Position numbers and translations under genes: made by a program. Below, piece after piece: positions 1-11,054 of a stretch of DNA of 64,000 nucleotides (position 1 is the first letter of the stretch; every line of letters begins with the position of its first letter). Source of the stretch: Isoetes taiwanensis (Eukaryota; Streptophyta; Lycopodiopsida; Isoetales; Isoetaceae); contig JAJEKV010000014.1 in the NCBI GenBank assembly GCA_021234155.1, positions 10,559,563 through 10,623,562 of the forward strand. Direction: 5' to 3'. A model generated the notes under the pieces. The model was not told the origin of the DNA and ran no database searches. It saw only the letters and a program-made list of their open reading frames with translations.

Positions 1-1383
1 AGCACGGGGAGTGGTCCACGACGAATGGGTTATGGAAATATGGCAAAAGTATGGCAAATAGTATGTGAATGTTAATCCTAATGTTTCCCCAAGTGTATAA
101 AAAGAAGGGGCATAGGATAATATAATATTGATATTTATGGAAGGGGTCGAGGCACTATCATTGGGATGATTATTAGTTGGGATTGAGCTCGAGGAAAAGG
201 CCATTGATAATATCCCATATGATAAATCATATATTCTAATTAAAGGTAAAGAGATATTTTGATATAAAAGGCGTGTTTGCTAAAAAGGGCTAAAGTCGTG
301 GAGAGATCTATAAATAGAAGCTAAGTTAGACGTATCTCTGCAACTAGAGCTCTAATCGAGACGAATTTTACTTCATTAGAACCGTCTCGGAGTCTGGTTT
401 CTGAACTGAAGTGGCACGTCCCATAATTCGTCCGTATGAAAGAGTAATGGCCAAAAACGTGACAAAGGGTTCTATACTTTGCCATAGCGACATCACAGAT
501 TTGCAGTTGCTTACTGATGTGTGGCTACTTGGAGTAGCGAGATTAGCCTGGAAGGCCAGTAAGCCAGAAGCCAGAGCTTTGTATTTGCCATAGCACTTGT
601 GTTTTGCCATAACCCAGTGGATCCGATTGGGCGGTTAATTGTGCTCCTAAATTCTTTATACCTGAAAGACTATCTCTTTCCTAATCTTGTTCATCAGTTG
701 TGATGATGTTGTGAATACAAGTTGATCTTGTTTATCTACTAAAATATTATTTCAAGCCCATATAAATATCTCAAATACTATAAATTGTATCACAACCATT
801 TCTCTATATTGACAATTGTTGAAGCTCCTGAAGACTCACATCAAGCATAAGAGGCTGGAGGACTAGCTTATCTTTTCGTTTGGCATGATGCTGCCACATT
901 TTGGCAGCATAGAAGAGCCATATACGCACATCACATTCCTAGCTAACATTTTACTTGATATATGTGAATGAGCCAACATATCATAGATCTTGAAAATATT
1001 TTGTATTGAAGACCTCTAGAAGATATCAAGTATGAAGAACGAAGTGAGGACTTTTATTGAGCATCATGTGAAGAGTTTCGGATCAAGATCACACTCACGA
1101 ATTGAAGTTAGTGCTTGAACACCCCTTATTGAGCAAAGTTTGGAAGACCCCTCAAGAAGCAATGGTACTTGCTTAATCCAAGTTTCTTTGGCATGATTCA
1201 TATCTATTTAGGCTCCATTGTTATGATTCCACTCATCTCATATCCTATTTGTCTCATCTCTTATGCCATTACCACCTCCCAAACCCCAAAGTTGGCAAAA
1301 GTTTTTTCCTAGTCAAAACACCTCACACACTTCATCATCATCCATTATTTATGAAAAAATGGCTTCTTCAAGGTCAAAAGACT

Positions 1384-1424
<41 letters not shown>

Positions 1425-2432
1425 AAACAGAGTTAGAGAGAGAAAGATGGCGCATTTTCCATCACAAAGTTTGAAAAAATAAAATTGGCCTAAGTATCTC
1501 CAATATATCAAAGATTTGAAGTGCACTTGCCATTTTGACATCACTTTATCCACCTCACCAAAAAATATACCACATCATTGCTACCCCCCGCCCTCTAGCC
1601 TAGTCATCCATTTTTGCCAAACCCTATTGGGCGTGTGGGGTGGCAACAGACCAGAATCCACATGGAGATAGCACATGTAATTGAAAATAATCATGGGATC
1701 GCTTATTTATACCTTGGGCATTTTTTTGGATTCGAGCCTGTGGGATATATCGCCAGAAATTCAAGAACCCTAAATCTTTGAATGCCAAGAACCGACTTTT
1801 GGGTTGGACTCCACCTGCTAATCATAGCCCTGAAGGCCCCAAACCATCTAAATCATCCCAAGAAACCTTCACATTGACAAAAAGACTGCAAAGAACAGAC
1901 CGCAATAGGGAAAAATTAAAAGGGGATTTGATCTCAGTGAAAGCTGTATCCTGCGCCACAGCCATCGAGTCTGTGTCTGCAAAAAAAATCCATAGTTGTT
2001 TGTTGCCGTATAGTCATAGTCGTTTGTTGCCCTTTCTTGCCCATGCTTTGTTATTTTTGACAATTCGCAATTTATTTAACCTTTTCATACAAAAATAGAA
2101 AGAGCATGCAATTTTAGCCATGCACTAAAAACTTGGCATCTCAAAACATCTTTCTTTTTTCTGTTTTAAAACTAATGAAACAAAGCCATCCAAAAAAAAC
2201 TCCAAAATAGAAACAAGACCACTGCTCAAACTGCCTCAAAAATACCATTTTCTGTACAATACAATACCCAAATCTTAGTTACAACCATTCAAAGAATACC
2301 CTCTCGTAATGTGAAACAAATTGTGCAAACTTTATGATAGTAATTTCATTTGAAGCCCTTTTACTAGTTTACATTTTGTGCTTACTACCCTGGTAACATT
2401 AGTAAAATTTGAATAAATAAGCAAGCTGATAA
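1..2432. other. Intergenic DNA, no gene recognised
   Basis: AT-rich sequence with only short chance ORFs. Around 309-316 a TATAAATA stretch is followed by sequence resembling the promoter part of an LTR, but I found no paired LTR, primer site or coding domain. Apart from the CT microsatellite listed separately I see nothing I can name. Confidence 0.5.
1387..1420. repeat. (CT)17 microsatellite
   Basis: An uninterrupted run of 17 CT dinucleotides is visible directly. A short ORF reading Ser-Leu repeats across it is an artefact of the repeat. Confidence 0.95.
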
Positions 2433-5400
2433 TCAAATTTTTTTGCAGTAAGAACGAAGAGCTTGAAGCCGCAAAATTGCTTCTGTTTTCAGCTCTGAAA
2501 TAGGTCCGGGTGGAACGCCCTCATACTCCAGCACTGCAAAATTGTTTATCACATAAATGGTCATTATATTATAAGCTAAAAACTATGAACAGCTGCAGAT
2601 TGTCAAAAGCTTTTCCAGTCACAAAATATGCCATTAACACCAAAAACTCGTCTCTCTACTCCCCAGTATTTACATGTTAGAGCTTGTTGATAGTGACTAA
2701 GGAGTTTGAGAAATTACTAAAGCTTGCAGATACTGATCCCCATAAAGCTGCTGAGAGCAAGTCCTTGGTTTTCCACCATCCTGCCAAAAATCCACCACAA
2801 AAAGTATTTCCACAGCCTGTAGGATCCATAACTCCTTTCTTCTCAGAAATTCCATATGCTTGTGTCCTTCCAAACACAGGAAATTGAAAAATAGTATGAT
2901 AAGCAGGCACCTCCCATCTTTCTCCATTAATTGCGCTGGGAAAATACACAAAAATCAAATACAAGATATAATGGCCAACAAATATTCAAATTGGTAAGTA
3001 AAATGCATATAAGCTGTTATGCTTGCCTGTGTGCAATGCAACCCAGCTCCCCCCTTCTTAAGACCACGATCTACAACAGAAACAACATAAGAAACTATGA
3101 CCAAGATACATTTCACCAACAACATTGACAACATAAAATCTACATTTACACGTGCCACAACTTTTATTGCATATGCCTGATTTATAAGAAATTTAATTGA
3201 ACTGGTCCCACAGTACAGGGCTGGAAATGAAAGGAAATAACTGTACCTGTTTTGCTACATTCCCGTGTTCAATATGAGCAATTTCAGATTACATGTATCT
3301 TATCCTCAGATTTCTATTTATATGCAATGATTATCAAATTATTGTTGAGCACCTCGGCACCAAGCTCAAGCAGTCGATCAATAAGTTCTCCAGGTTGCCC
3401 AGGACCAACCAAAGAAGAAGCTTCCTTCTCATTAGGTGAAAAAATATGTCCTGCTGAAACAAGTGATCTGCACAAAACTTATATCACATAGGCATATTGT
3501 GCGACATAGATCAAGCTGTACATACATTTAATTCAAGGCTGTTTGTCATGTGGTCATGTTCCAATTCTTTCACCTTTTTGTGGAGACAAATAAAATGTAC
3601 TAGCCCCATGTTGAGACATGACAGCTTTCCATACAATAAAATGGCTGACTTATGACAAGCTATTGTGTTGGACATCATTGGTTTTTTTTTTAAACATACG
3701 AATGCCTGCACAGGTAATGCTTTGAACAACACTCAACAACTTACCTCGTTACTTAACAACTTACCTCAGTTCAGAATGTGTAACAATCTCCAATGCATGT
3801 GTGTATACCTCTACACTTACAATCTCAGCACCTGTTTTACGAAGAGATTTTATGAATTCAACATCTCTTCCACTAGGATGCACGCAAACATGGTATATTT
3901 TGGACAACCTGTTCCGTCAGAAAATGTTAAACATCCAGATAATGTTCAGATTGAATAACCATTGTCCAATTACATCCTGGACTTTAACGTTAGGTGGCAT
4001 CTCTAAGAAAACTTCTTATACCAAAGTTAATCCTTTTTTTAAAATCTACTTATCTTGATATAATCTTATATGGTTACTTTCCATCTCTCAGCTATTGATA
4101 TTTATTATTGATCCATCTTTTTGGTTCCTCTTAAGTTGACGCCAAGCATATTTCTAAATGATTTATAGAGACTTCACCGATATGGTGTTGGAAGATCATT
4201 GAGTGATGGCCGCAGCATTCCTAATAAATCGTCTTCAACATTTATCCTCCATACCTGAAGATTAGCAACAATTTTATAGATCATTTATCCAGAATAACTC
4301 AATAAACAAAGTTCGAATACTACAAAGACTCGCAACCGAAAAATGTAGCTTCACTTATATCCAGTTTTGGCCTCTAAATTGGTATGGTTAATAGATACTT
4401 TAGGCAACGCTCTCTTTCTAGCAAAATGCTGCCAAATGTAGATTCCATAAGGGACATAGATAGATGAGCACTTTGCCATGCACAAAACATTTGGCTTTTC
4501 CAGGAAAATGTGCTGCTGAATTGTGATTCCTCCCAAAAGGATGTGATTATACAGAAAAACTATTTCTTTAATATTAATGAGGATGGTTTATCCAACATTG
4601 AGAATACTTAACTATCTAATTAGCAAGAGACTGTCAGCTTCAGATTAGGCAGCCCATGCAGCTAGATCTATGTTTGATTAAAGAGGATGAAAATTGTATT
4701 ATTGATTGAAGAACGCTTCATTTTCACATACCAATTGTTTTATGAAAAATGAAAGTGCTATTACGTCATTTTCATGAGGCTACACACCCTCCAAATCATC
4801 AGATTTGAGAATCAGAAATGTGTGTCACTGCCACCGTAGAAGATATTGGTTCTAGGAAAGAGATGAAGGCCACCAATGCTCATCAGCTTTCTTGATAAGG
4901 GAGACAAAAAAAAGCGTAAAGGAATTTTGCCAGGTTACAAACTGACTTGCTGTATATTTCTCAGTTTGATTCAAAAGGCAAATACAATTTATTCACTGGA
5001 TCACAAGCAGAAGTAGCATGTCATTTTGTTAGCCTCAGGGGCTTGTGTTTGGGGGTCACAGCTCAAATATTGAGGCATGGTTATACACTCGGTGGGCAGC
5101 TCAAAATTACAGGTTGATTGTCGCTTCACTTCATAGGTTCTTTTGGCATTCTCGATTTGGGCAAGGCAGTAGAAGTTTGCCAAACTTACCAAAGTTGCAA
5201 TCTTTGGACTGTACATACTATGCCCTATCATATCAACCTCCTATGCAACAGAATAACCTAAGAAACGCAAGGCTAGAGATCACAGTATGCTATCTGATTG
5301 AGCCGATCACTGAGGTCGCCATTACCTTATTCTCACCATTAAGAGAAGGTTGAGAAAGTGAATAACTACCATGTGACTTGGTAATGGAAAGCAAAACAAA

Positions 5401-6690
5401 TTTGTTTCGAAATTTATTTATTTCCATGCTGTCATAATCAGGCCCCTGATACTTACCATCCTTCATGAAGTGGATAATTCAAGAGAGAGAACCATTTCAC
5501 AACAAAAACCCTCCTGTCTTTTTATTGGATGGATAACCTATAACTATGTACTTTATATCCAATTCCCTTTTTTTTTAAGCTTTTTTATTGGCTCTGCTGC
5601 ATACCCTAGACAATAAAATCCCATATGTCTTCCACATTAGGTTCATCTAAAAAGTGATTTATATAGAGTCTCTTTGTTAGATCTAGTATCACATTCTTAT
5701 CTCTATATGTTCAAGCTCACTTTATCAGTCCTCGTGTGCAACAGATCCATATACCTGGGTCCTGGCTCCATCATCTTCCAAGATCTGGGGTGATAAGCAC
5801 AGACGTGTTAAGACAAACTTGATATGCCACATAACCAGTAGTAATAGGAAGATATACATATAAGCCAAGCAATTACCTGCCAAGCACGCAGAGTGGGCAA
5901 TGGCCAAACTAAAAGACCTGAAACATCGATTTCCATCTGCTTGAGCCAATCATGGCACAAATCTGGAAAATCTGAACCCGATACCAGCAGCCAAGCCAAC
6001 CCTGCATGTAAAACCATACTTGTTTTAAAGCCCACCAGACTCATAAATATTGTCCTGGCCTATGACAATATACAGAGTCCAACAATAATTCAATTTAATG
6101 AACTAGCAAGGAGCAAACAAGAGTTCTTAGTGTCCACTACAGAAGAGCATGCCATTCATGATCCTCCAACAAAACCAATACTTGGTGGGAGGTGATGAAG
6201 GTAAATTACATTTCAAGTTGAATATCTGCTTTCATAACTGTGAGAAATTGCTCGAGCACTAGAGTAGTATCAGTTCATTCTTAACTTGCCCACTAAGGAA
6301 ACACACGTAAGTCACCAATTCAGGCGCAGTGCCATCGAGCGCATATGCCTCTCTCCTAGCATGAGCATTGGACACAGCACATAACAGAAAAACCAAACTA
6401 GAAAAAAGAGCTTGTCAAATTTGACATTTCAAATCGAGAACTTACTTTTCATGCGTTGAAAGCCAGATTCGGGCACCAAATGCAGTTTGTGGACCTGTTA
6501 ACAGTGCAAGAAAGCTGATTATTGCTGTACACTGGCAAGGCTCATAGTTGGCTAGCTCCATATATAAGTGGTATACATAGAGACAACACACAGGGAAAGA
6601 CATACCTCCGCCACCAAGGCATGCCATGGCCGTATGACCATCAGGATAAACAATGTCATCTATAATAACGGTGAATGTGACTAAATCCAT
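2433..6690 (-). CDS. pfkB-family carbohydrate kinase (MAK32-like subgroup), 10 exons
   Basis: Predicted ATP-dependent sugar or nucleoside kinase of the ribokinase/pfkB fold; the substrate is unknown. Exons I could join in phase: 6690-6606, 6494-6446, 6001-5877, 5784-5755, 4254-4178, 3908-3765, 3467-3353, 3070-3027, 2935-2718, 2533-2433. Together they give about 328 residues, a normal length for the family. Visible landmarks are IIDDIVYPDG near residue 9, the Gly-rich LGGGGPQTAFG near 25-35, IFSPNEKEA mid-protein, and the family signature DPTGCGNTFCGGFLAGW near 260-276. The catalytic Asp of the usual GAGD is Asn here (GCGN), as I recall for MAK32-like relatives. Junctions are GT-AG except the intron after 3027, which has a GC donor. 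One extra G in the GGG at 5977-5979 shifts the frame in exon 3 and is probably a sequence error. The start at 6690 is the first Met after an upstream in-frame stop; an unseen upstream exon is possible. Confidence 0.87.
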
Positions 6691-7659
6691 AGCAATGTTA
6701 AAGACAAGCGTAAGCTTTCAACTGAGGCGCTGATAAGTGAAGCTGCAGTTTCCGTCGACGATCTTTGGGCATGACCTTATTTACGCGGCACTTTTAGACC
6801 AACAACCATGCTTTGTTTGGGCATATTTCATTACCTAGACAAAGACAACATGGAAGTTGGTCGGCATTTTTTTGTCTTGAGGTTTAATCTGGTGGTGCCA
6901 CGTGGCATTCGCGACAACTCGGAATGGAAGTTGGCTACATGATTCCATAAACAATTTTTGCAGGTTATACAGGTCATTCCTTCCCCTGTTTTTTCCTTGT
7001 TTGTGCAAGGAAAAATTCGCTGAAAAGACATTACAAATCCCCATTGTCCTAGCAGTGAAGAGGGCAGAACTGTCTTTTTTTCTAGATGCAGCTAAGCACT
7101 GTTCAATTTAAAAAGCACGAAAAAAAAATCTTACGACAACAAAGAGCTTTACATGTGCAAACCGTAGGACTAAACCATAGTTGAACTCAAAGGGCGAGAT
7201 GTAAATAAAGAAGTTTGAAATTCGGAAGACTCCCAAATCGTCAAGTATGCAATGACCCTTGTAAACAAGCTTCTTGCATCCAAACAAAAGCGATCGATTT
7301 AATCGCTCTGTATAAAATCTTAAGGAAAAAGGAAGGAGGAACAACATGGAATGTGGTTCCCAATTTTTGGCTGAAAGTGAATCATATATTGTTGGGAAAA
7401 GGGGAATCTAGGTTTAGGGTCAAAATCATGTCATCCTTAGGGTTTTAGGTCCAAATCGTGTTATTTAAGTTTTTGGAGAAAAAAAAGTAATTCATCCTTA
7501 TTGGGAGAGTGAAGCTTGCTAATAATTTTTGGTTGGCGACTCTTACCATGCGCCTGGAGCACAATTAAAAAGTTCAAGTTGATCTTAGTCGCTTGGTGAG
7601 AGTCGCAAGCATTTAGTTAAAGTTTCATGATTCTTTCCTATCTGGCGCCTTGCCACAAG
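6691..7659. other. Region upstream of the kinase gene
   Basis: No further exon or ORF of substance is visible. The kinase promoter should lie here on the minus strand, but no clear TATA or other element could be assigned. Confidence 0.4.
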
Positions 7660-7671
7660 CTCTCTCTAGAT
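7660..7671. repeat. 12-bp target-site duplication, left copy
   Basis: CTCTCTCTAGAT occurs here and again at 8323-8334, exactly bracketing the LINE fragment. The bases outside the match differ (g versus t), so the duplication is 12 bp. Confidence 0.85.
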
Positions 7672-8322
7672 TTTTTCTTTTTCTTTTTTTCTTTTTTCTT
7701 TTTTGACGGATGACAAGCTTTATTTACCAATCAAAATTAGAACAACATAAAATGCAAAGACAGGATTACAACCCCATCGGACAAACTGATCCAACTGAGC
7801 ACAACCACCTGTCTATGCATAAGAATGAGTCTGAAGGTAAGTATGTCAATTCAGTACTTTCTTCACTTGATCAAGAGAAGTACAATTATAAGCCATGACA
7901 ATTTTATTCTGTGTCCACTGAAGAAGAATCTCATCTGCAATATCCAAGCCCTTTAAGATAAATAGTCTCCTTCTCTTCCAGGTCGACCAAAAAAGCCAGC
8001 CACATGCAAGATGAAAAACTCGTTTTTTGCCATTTGTGCCATGCATCAGGATAGATAGCGATCAATGGCTAGATCGAGACGTGCCAAATAGGGTTAACAA
8101 CCAAGACTATGGTTGCCGAAGCCACTCACACAAGAAAAAAAACCCTTTGCTTACATAAAGGACATAGCTCTGAAAGCCGATTATCAATTTTATGGACCAG
8201 CCCGTCGACTTTGCGGCATCTATGGATCTCTCTCCAGAATTTAGCTTCCTTACACCCTTCTCTCTCTACTCTTCCTTCCTTAAACTCTTCTGCCACTATT
8301 CTCTATAGCTTTTGGCTACTTT
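7672..8322 (-). mobile_element. 5'-truncated LINE (non-LTR retrotransposon) fragment
   Basis: A 651-bp insertion in minus orientation. It has an A-rich tail (T-rich on the plus strand, 7672-7704), an AATAAA signal on the minus strand at 7724-7719, and the C-terminal part of a LINE ORF2. A perfect 12-bp target duplication flanks it. These are the hallmarks of target-primed reverse transcription with 5' truncation. Confidence 0.85.
7846..8250 (-). pseudogene. LINE ORF2 C-terminal remnant (zf-RVT region)
   Basis: Read on the minus strand, about 8250-8150 encodes an FWREIHRC stretch followed by LSELCPLC, which matches the Cys-rich zf-RVT region at the end of plant LINE ORF2. After a short decayed stretch, 8046-7846 continues with LACGWLFWSTWKRRRLF, the usual 'W-lI-WkeRN-rIF' block of the same domain, and ends at a stop before the 3' UTR. 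At least one frame change separates the two blocks. Its role was in LINE reverse transcription. The fragment lacks the polymerase and endonuclease domains and cannot be functional. Confidence 0.75.
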
Positions 8323-8334
8323 CTCTCTCTAGAT
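8323..8334. repeat. 12-bp target-site duplication, right copy
   Basis: CTCTCTCTAGAT, identical to 7660-7671, immediately follows the 5'-truncated end of the LINE fragment. Confidence 0.85.
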
Positions 8335-8915
8335 CCCCAAGTTACCTATAACAGGTCACTCAAAACGCACAAATAGGACTTTTAAACAATTTGTTGAGGC
8401 CAAATACCTTGGATATGAGGGTGGGCGTGGGGCAAGTGGATTTTTTTTTTCCCTGGGAGGAGGGGGTGCATGGGGGAGTGGGTGCGTATGCGTGCATGTG
8501 ATTTGTGATTTGTTTGGAGATTAAAATATCCAGAAATAATAAAATAAGTGCTATTTGTCTCTTTCTAGCTAGGTTCTAGTTTTTCCTGCTACTTTAATCG
8601 CATCTTAAAAGAATTTCTATAGTAGCATGATCCCACCTTCCACGCATAGGGTTGAATTCCCACAAACCCCCTGTGTCAACCACCAAAAGTGGGCATCATT
8701 AATGCTTGATTACAGCTCTTCTAGTATTTTCTTGACTTACAATCGCCTTGAATACATCTAGTCTTACATCCCCTTTCCACTCCCTTAGCCTTGTCATAGA
8801 CTCCATTTCCTAAACAAGATGGGACCATCTTGGCAAGATTGACAAGCACGCATTGAGAGCGTGCAAAACCCGACGCAAAGATGCTTGGCAAGGCGGGTCT
8901 ATGGCCGCCAACTAA
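8335..8915. other. Intergenic or older repeat DNA
   Basis: No gene recognised. It contains a short G-rich stretch around 8446-8482. Its right edge carries the target site of LTR-A, so this is the left flank of that insertion. Confidence 0.4.
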
Positions 8916-8920
8916 ATCTC
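8916..8920. repeat. Putative 5-bp target duplication of LTR-A, left copy
   Basis: ATCTC lies just left of the 3' LTR edge. The same five bases follow the outer end of the 5' LTR at 48819-48823 (ATCTA at 40126-40130 in the other duplicate). One extra base at 8921 separates it from the LTR's terminal TG. Confidence 0.55.
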
Positions 8921-8921
8921 A

Positions 8922-10491
8922 TGGACGGCCCCGGCTCATATACGATGCCGTCGTATACAAGCTGGAGATCATCCCTCAAACCAAAGATCGCTTTCGGCGA
9001 CATGAGGCCGTCCACCTAACATCGGGCCCTTGATGGTGGCCAAGAACCCGGCGGGGAAGAATGGGCGTGTCATTCATTTCGTCTCCCTCGGGATCGACCT
9101 AGGCTAGCAGCGTAAACAAAACATGAGCACATGACATCCATCAACAATAACATACCCACCTCGAAGGGTGGTCCACCATATCACGATGGCTGCAACAACA
9201 CATCGGTACATCAACATAACATGGGGAAATCCTACCCGGGGCTCGGACTCATGGGGAAAGACCGGCGGCTTGGGGTCTCGGTGCAGCAATGCGCATGCCA
9301 GAATTCATGGCAAATGGATTTGGGCGGGTATAGGAACATGGTCGTTGGGTAGTCCACTCCATCCGCCCCTCACATGCATACTTTGCGGATAGGCTCGAAA
9401 AGTATTGGAGCCCCACCGTAACTGCTTAGGGTGAATAGCGGAGGCTACTCACGCCAATGGGTTGCATCTCCCCAGGCCCGATGAGGCGTGGAGGGGATCA
9501 CTCCCCTCGGAAGGTTCATGCCAATCACAGGCGAGCTAGAGAGCCATTTTCAGATTGACTTCAACTTCGGCTTGGAAGGTGACGCATCACCCCACAGTGT
9601 CGAGCCCATGCCTTGCTTGCACGCCAGGTGACAAGCCATTAGGCCTAGCTCACGCCGTTCCCCGCCGTCGTTCTACGCCCGGATCAACCAACGTGATTAG
9701 ACATGCCCTCCCTTGTCGGCCGGTCTAGCTCGCCACCCACGGCCAGCGGGCTCTTATACCGTGCCGTTAATTGGGAATTAATGGGCTAAAACTAGGATCA
9801 TACAACTACTTGGGCTCGGGTCTCTACCCCCTTCCCAATACACAAGAGTGGGCGCATAGAATGTCAAAACATCATCACAATAATCCGAAAATAATAGAAT
9901 ACATCTATTCTAATCTACCTAATCATACATGGTTAGGTTCATTTGTTAGTGTCTATCATTCTTAGGGTCAGTAGGAGTCGCCTATAGCTAAGAATGGATG
10001 CTAAACCTACTGAAAGAGGCCCGATAACTTCGGATCTACCTATTGAATCAACCACCTACCCGCATCTTGGTGGCTCCCACCTCCTTTGAAAGCGTCCATG
10101 CTGCTGATCTCGGTCCACGGCGATCTTGGATCGAGCCGCAACCCGAGATCCGACTTCTATGCTCCCCGCTCAGCGGAAATGCATCCTCTACTTCCAATCC
10201 GAGACTCGTGGGCTTCGAACCTCCAAAGGGTTTCCCTTTTAGGGTTTATGCCCCTTTATCCCCAATGTAATTTAGGGCTGGTCCCTTTTGGTCAATGGGT
10301 CATTGCCACGTGGCAAAAAAGGATTATATTCACATGTTGCTTTAACATGTGCAATATAATGGTTCACAAGGTCATACCCTAGGGTACTACCCTTTACGGT
10401 CGCCGTGTACATGTCGTCTGAGTCGACATGTACTAGTGACGTGTCAGTATAATATACGTATTCATACCGTATGTTATGCTGGAACGTCACA
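8922..10491 (-). mobile_element. LTR-A, 3' long terminal repeat
   Basis: About 1.57 kb, near-identical to 38546-40125 and 47251-48818 and to the partial copy 34798-36054. On the minus strand it starts with TGTGACGTTCC, directly preceded by a purine tract. The other copies are followed internally by an initiator-Met-type primer site. Orientation is therefore minus, and this copy is the 3' LTR. Confidence 0.85.
10407..10433. repeat. Inverted repeat inside LTR-A
   Basis: GTACATGTCG and its exact complement CGACATGTAC flank a 7-base spacer. The structure recurs in the other LTR-A copies, slightly altered. A G-box palindrome GCCACGTGGC lies about 100 bp to the left. Both sit in the U3 side of the LTR and could be promoter elements. 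Confidence 0.6.
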
Positions 10492-10505
10492 TTCTCCCCA
10501 CCTTG
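10492..10505 (-). other. Polypurine tract of LTR-A
   Basis: On the minus strand AAGGTGGGGAGAA abuts the TGTGACG start of the 3' LTR, the expected priming site for plus-strand DNA synthesis. Confidence 0.75.
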
Positions 10506-10815
10506 AATTGATGCTGTCCGCAGCATCAGGAGTCTCCCCACCTTGGGCTCTTCCTGTCCTGCAACCAACTTGATGCATACAAATTTATTACTATTATACT
10601 CACAATTATTAGAATTGCTCTAAGGTAATATTTTTAAAACATTACTAGGACATTGCGTTATCCCAATAACTTATCAATTCATAACTCTATTAAAGCAAGG
10701 TAATTACTAACCTTACTTAATACAGCATTTAAGTTTATCAGTTTATCAATTTCATACAAAATTTACACTTCCAAGGTACTGTTCATCCCTTGCAACACGT
10801 TATAACAAAATTTGT
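10506..10815 (-). mobile_element. LTR-A interior, 3' end
   Basis: AT-rich stretch between the polypurine tract and the CACTA insertion. No coding domain is recognised. By position it is the far 3' end of the LTR-A interior, which continues at 28176. Confidence 0.55.
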
Positions 10816-10818
10816 ATT
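10816..10818. repeat. 3-bp target duplication of the CACTA-like element, left
   Basis: ATT directly precedes the left terminal CACAA and is repeated at 28173-28175 right after the right terminus. Three bases is the length expected for the CACTA (CMC) superfamily. Confidence 0.7.
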
Positions 10819-10848
10819 CACAACAAGAGAATGGACATTTAGCGACGT
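10819..10848 (+). repeat. Terminal inverted repeat, left
   Basis: About 30 bases, pairing with 28145-28172 with a 2-base gap and a few mismatches. The CATTTAGCGAC core is exact in both. Confidence 0.75.
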
Positions 10849-11050
10849 GGGCTTATGCGCCAATGCGACGTCGCCGCCGCAGACATCGCCGCGGCGCGCC
10901 TCGCCTCGTCGACGTCCGACACCGTGGACGCGGCGTGACCGCCATGCCGTGGACGCTGCGCGTGGACGGCAATGTCGCTGGTGCGACATGACGCCGCGTG
11001 CGGAGACGGACGTCGCGCGGAGACGGACGTCGCCGCGTGGACGCCCGGCC
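10849..11050. repeat. Left subterminal GC-rich motif block
   Basis: Dense GACG, CGTCG and GCCGC motifs, including a near-exact tandem GGAGACGGACGTCGC pair near 10999-11030. Base composition is sharply higher in GC than the flanks. ORFs across it on both strands are compositional shadows. Confidence 0.7.
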
Positions 11051-11054
11051 GGAC

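Noticed and set aside
368-610. Two overlapping opposite-strand ORFs
   Set aside because: They mirror each other in one AT-balanced stretch with no domain; more likely part of an old LTR-like sequence.
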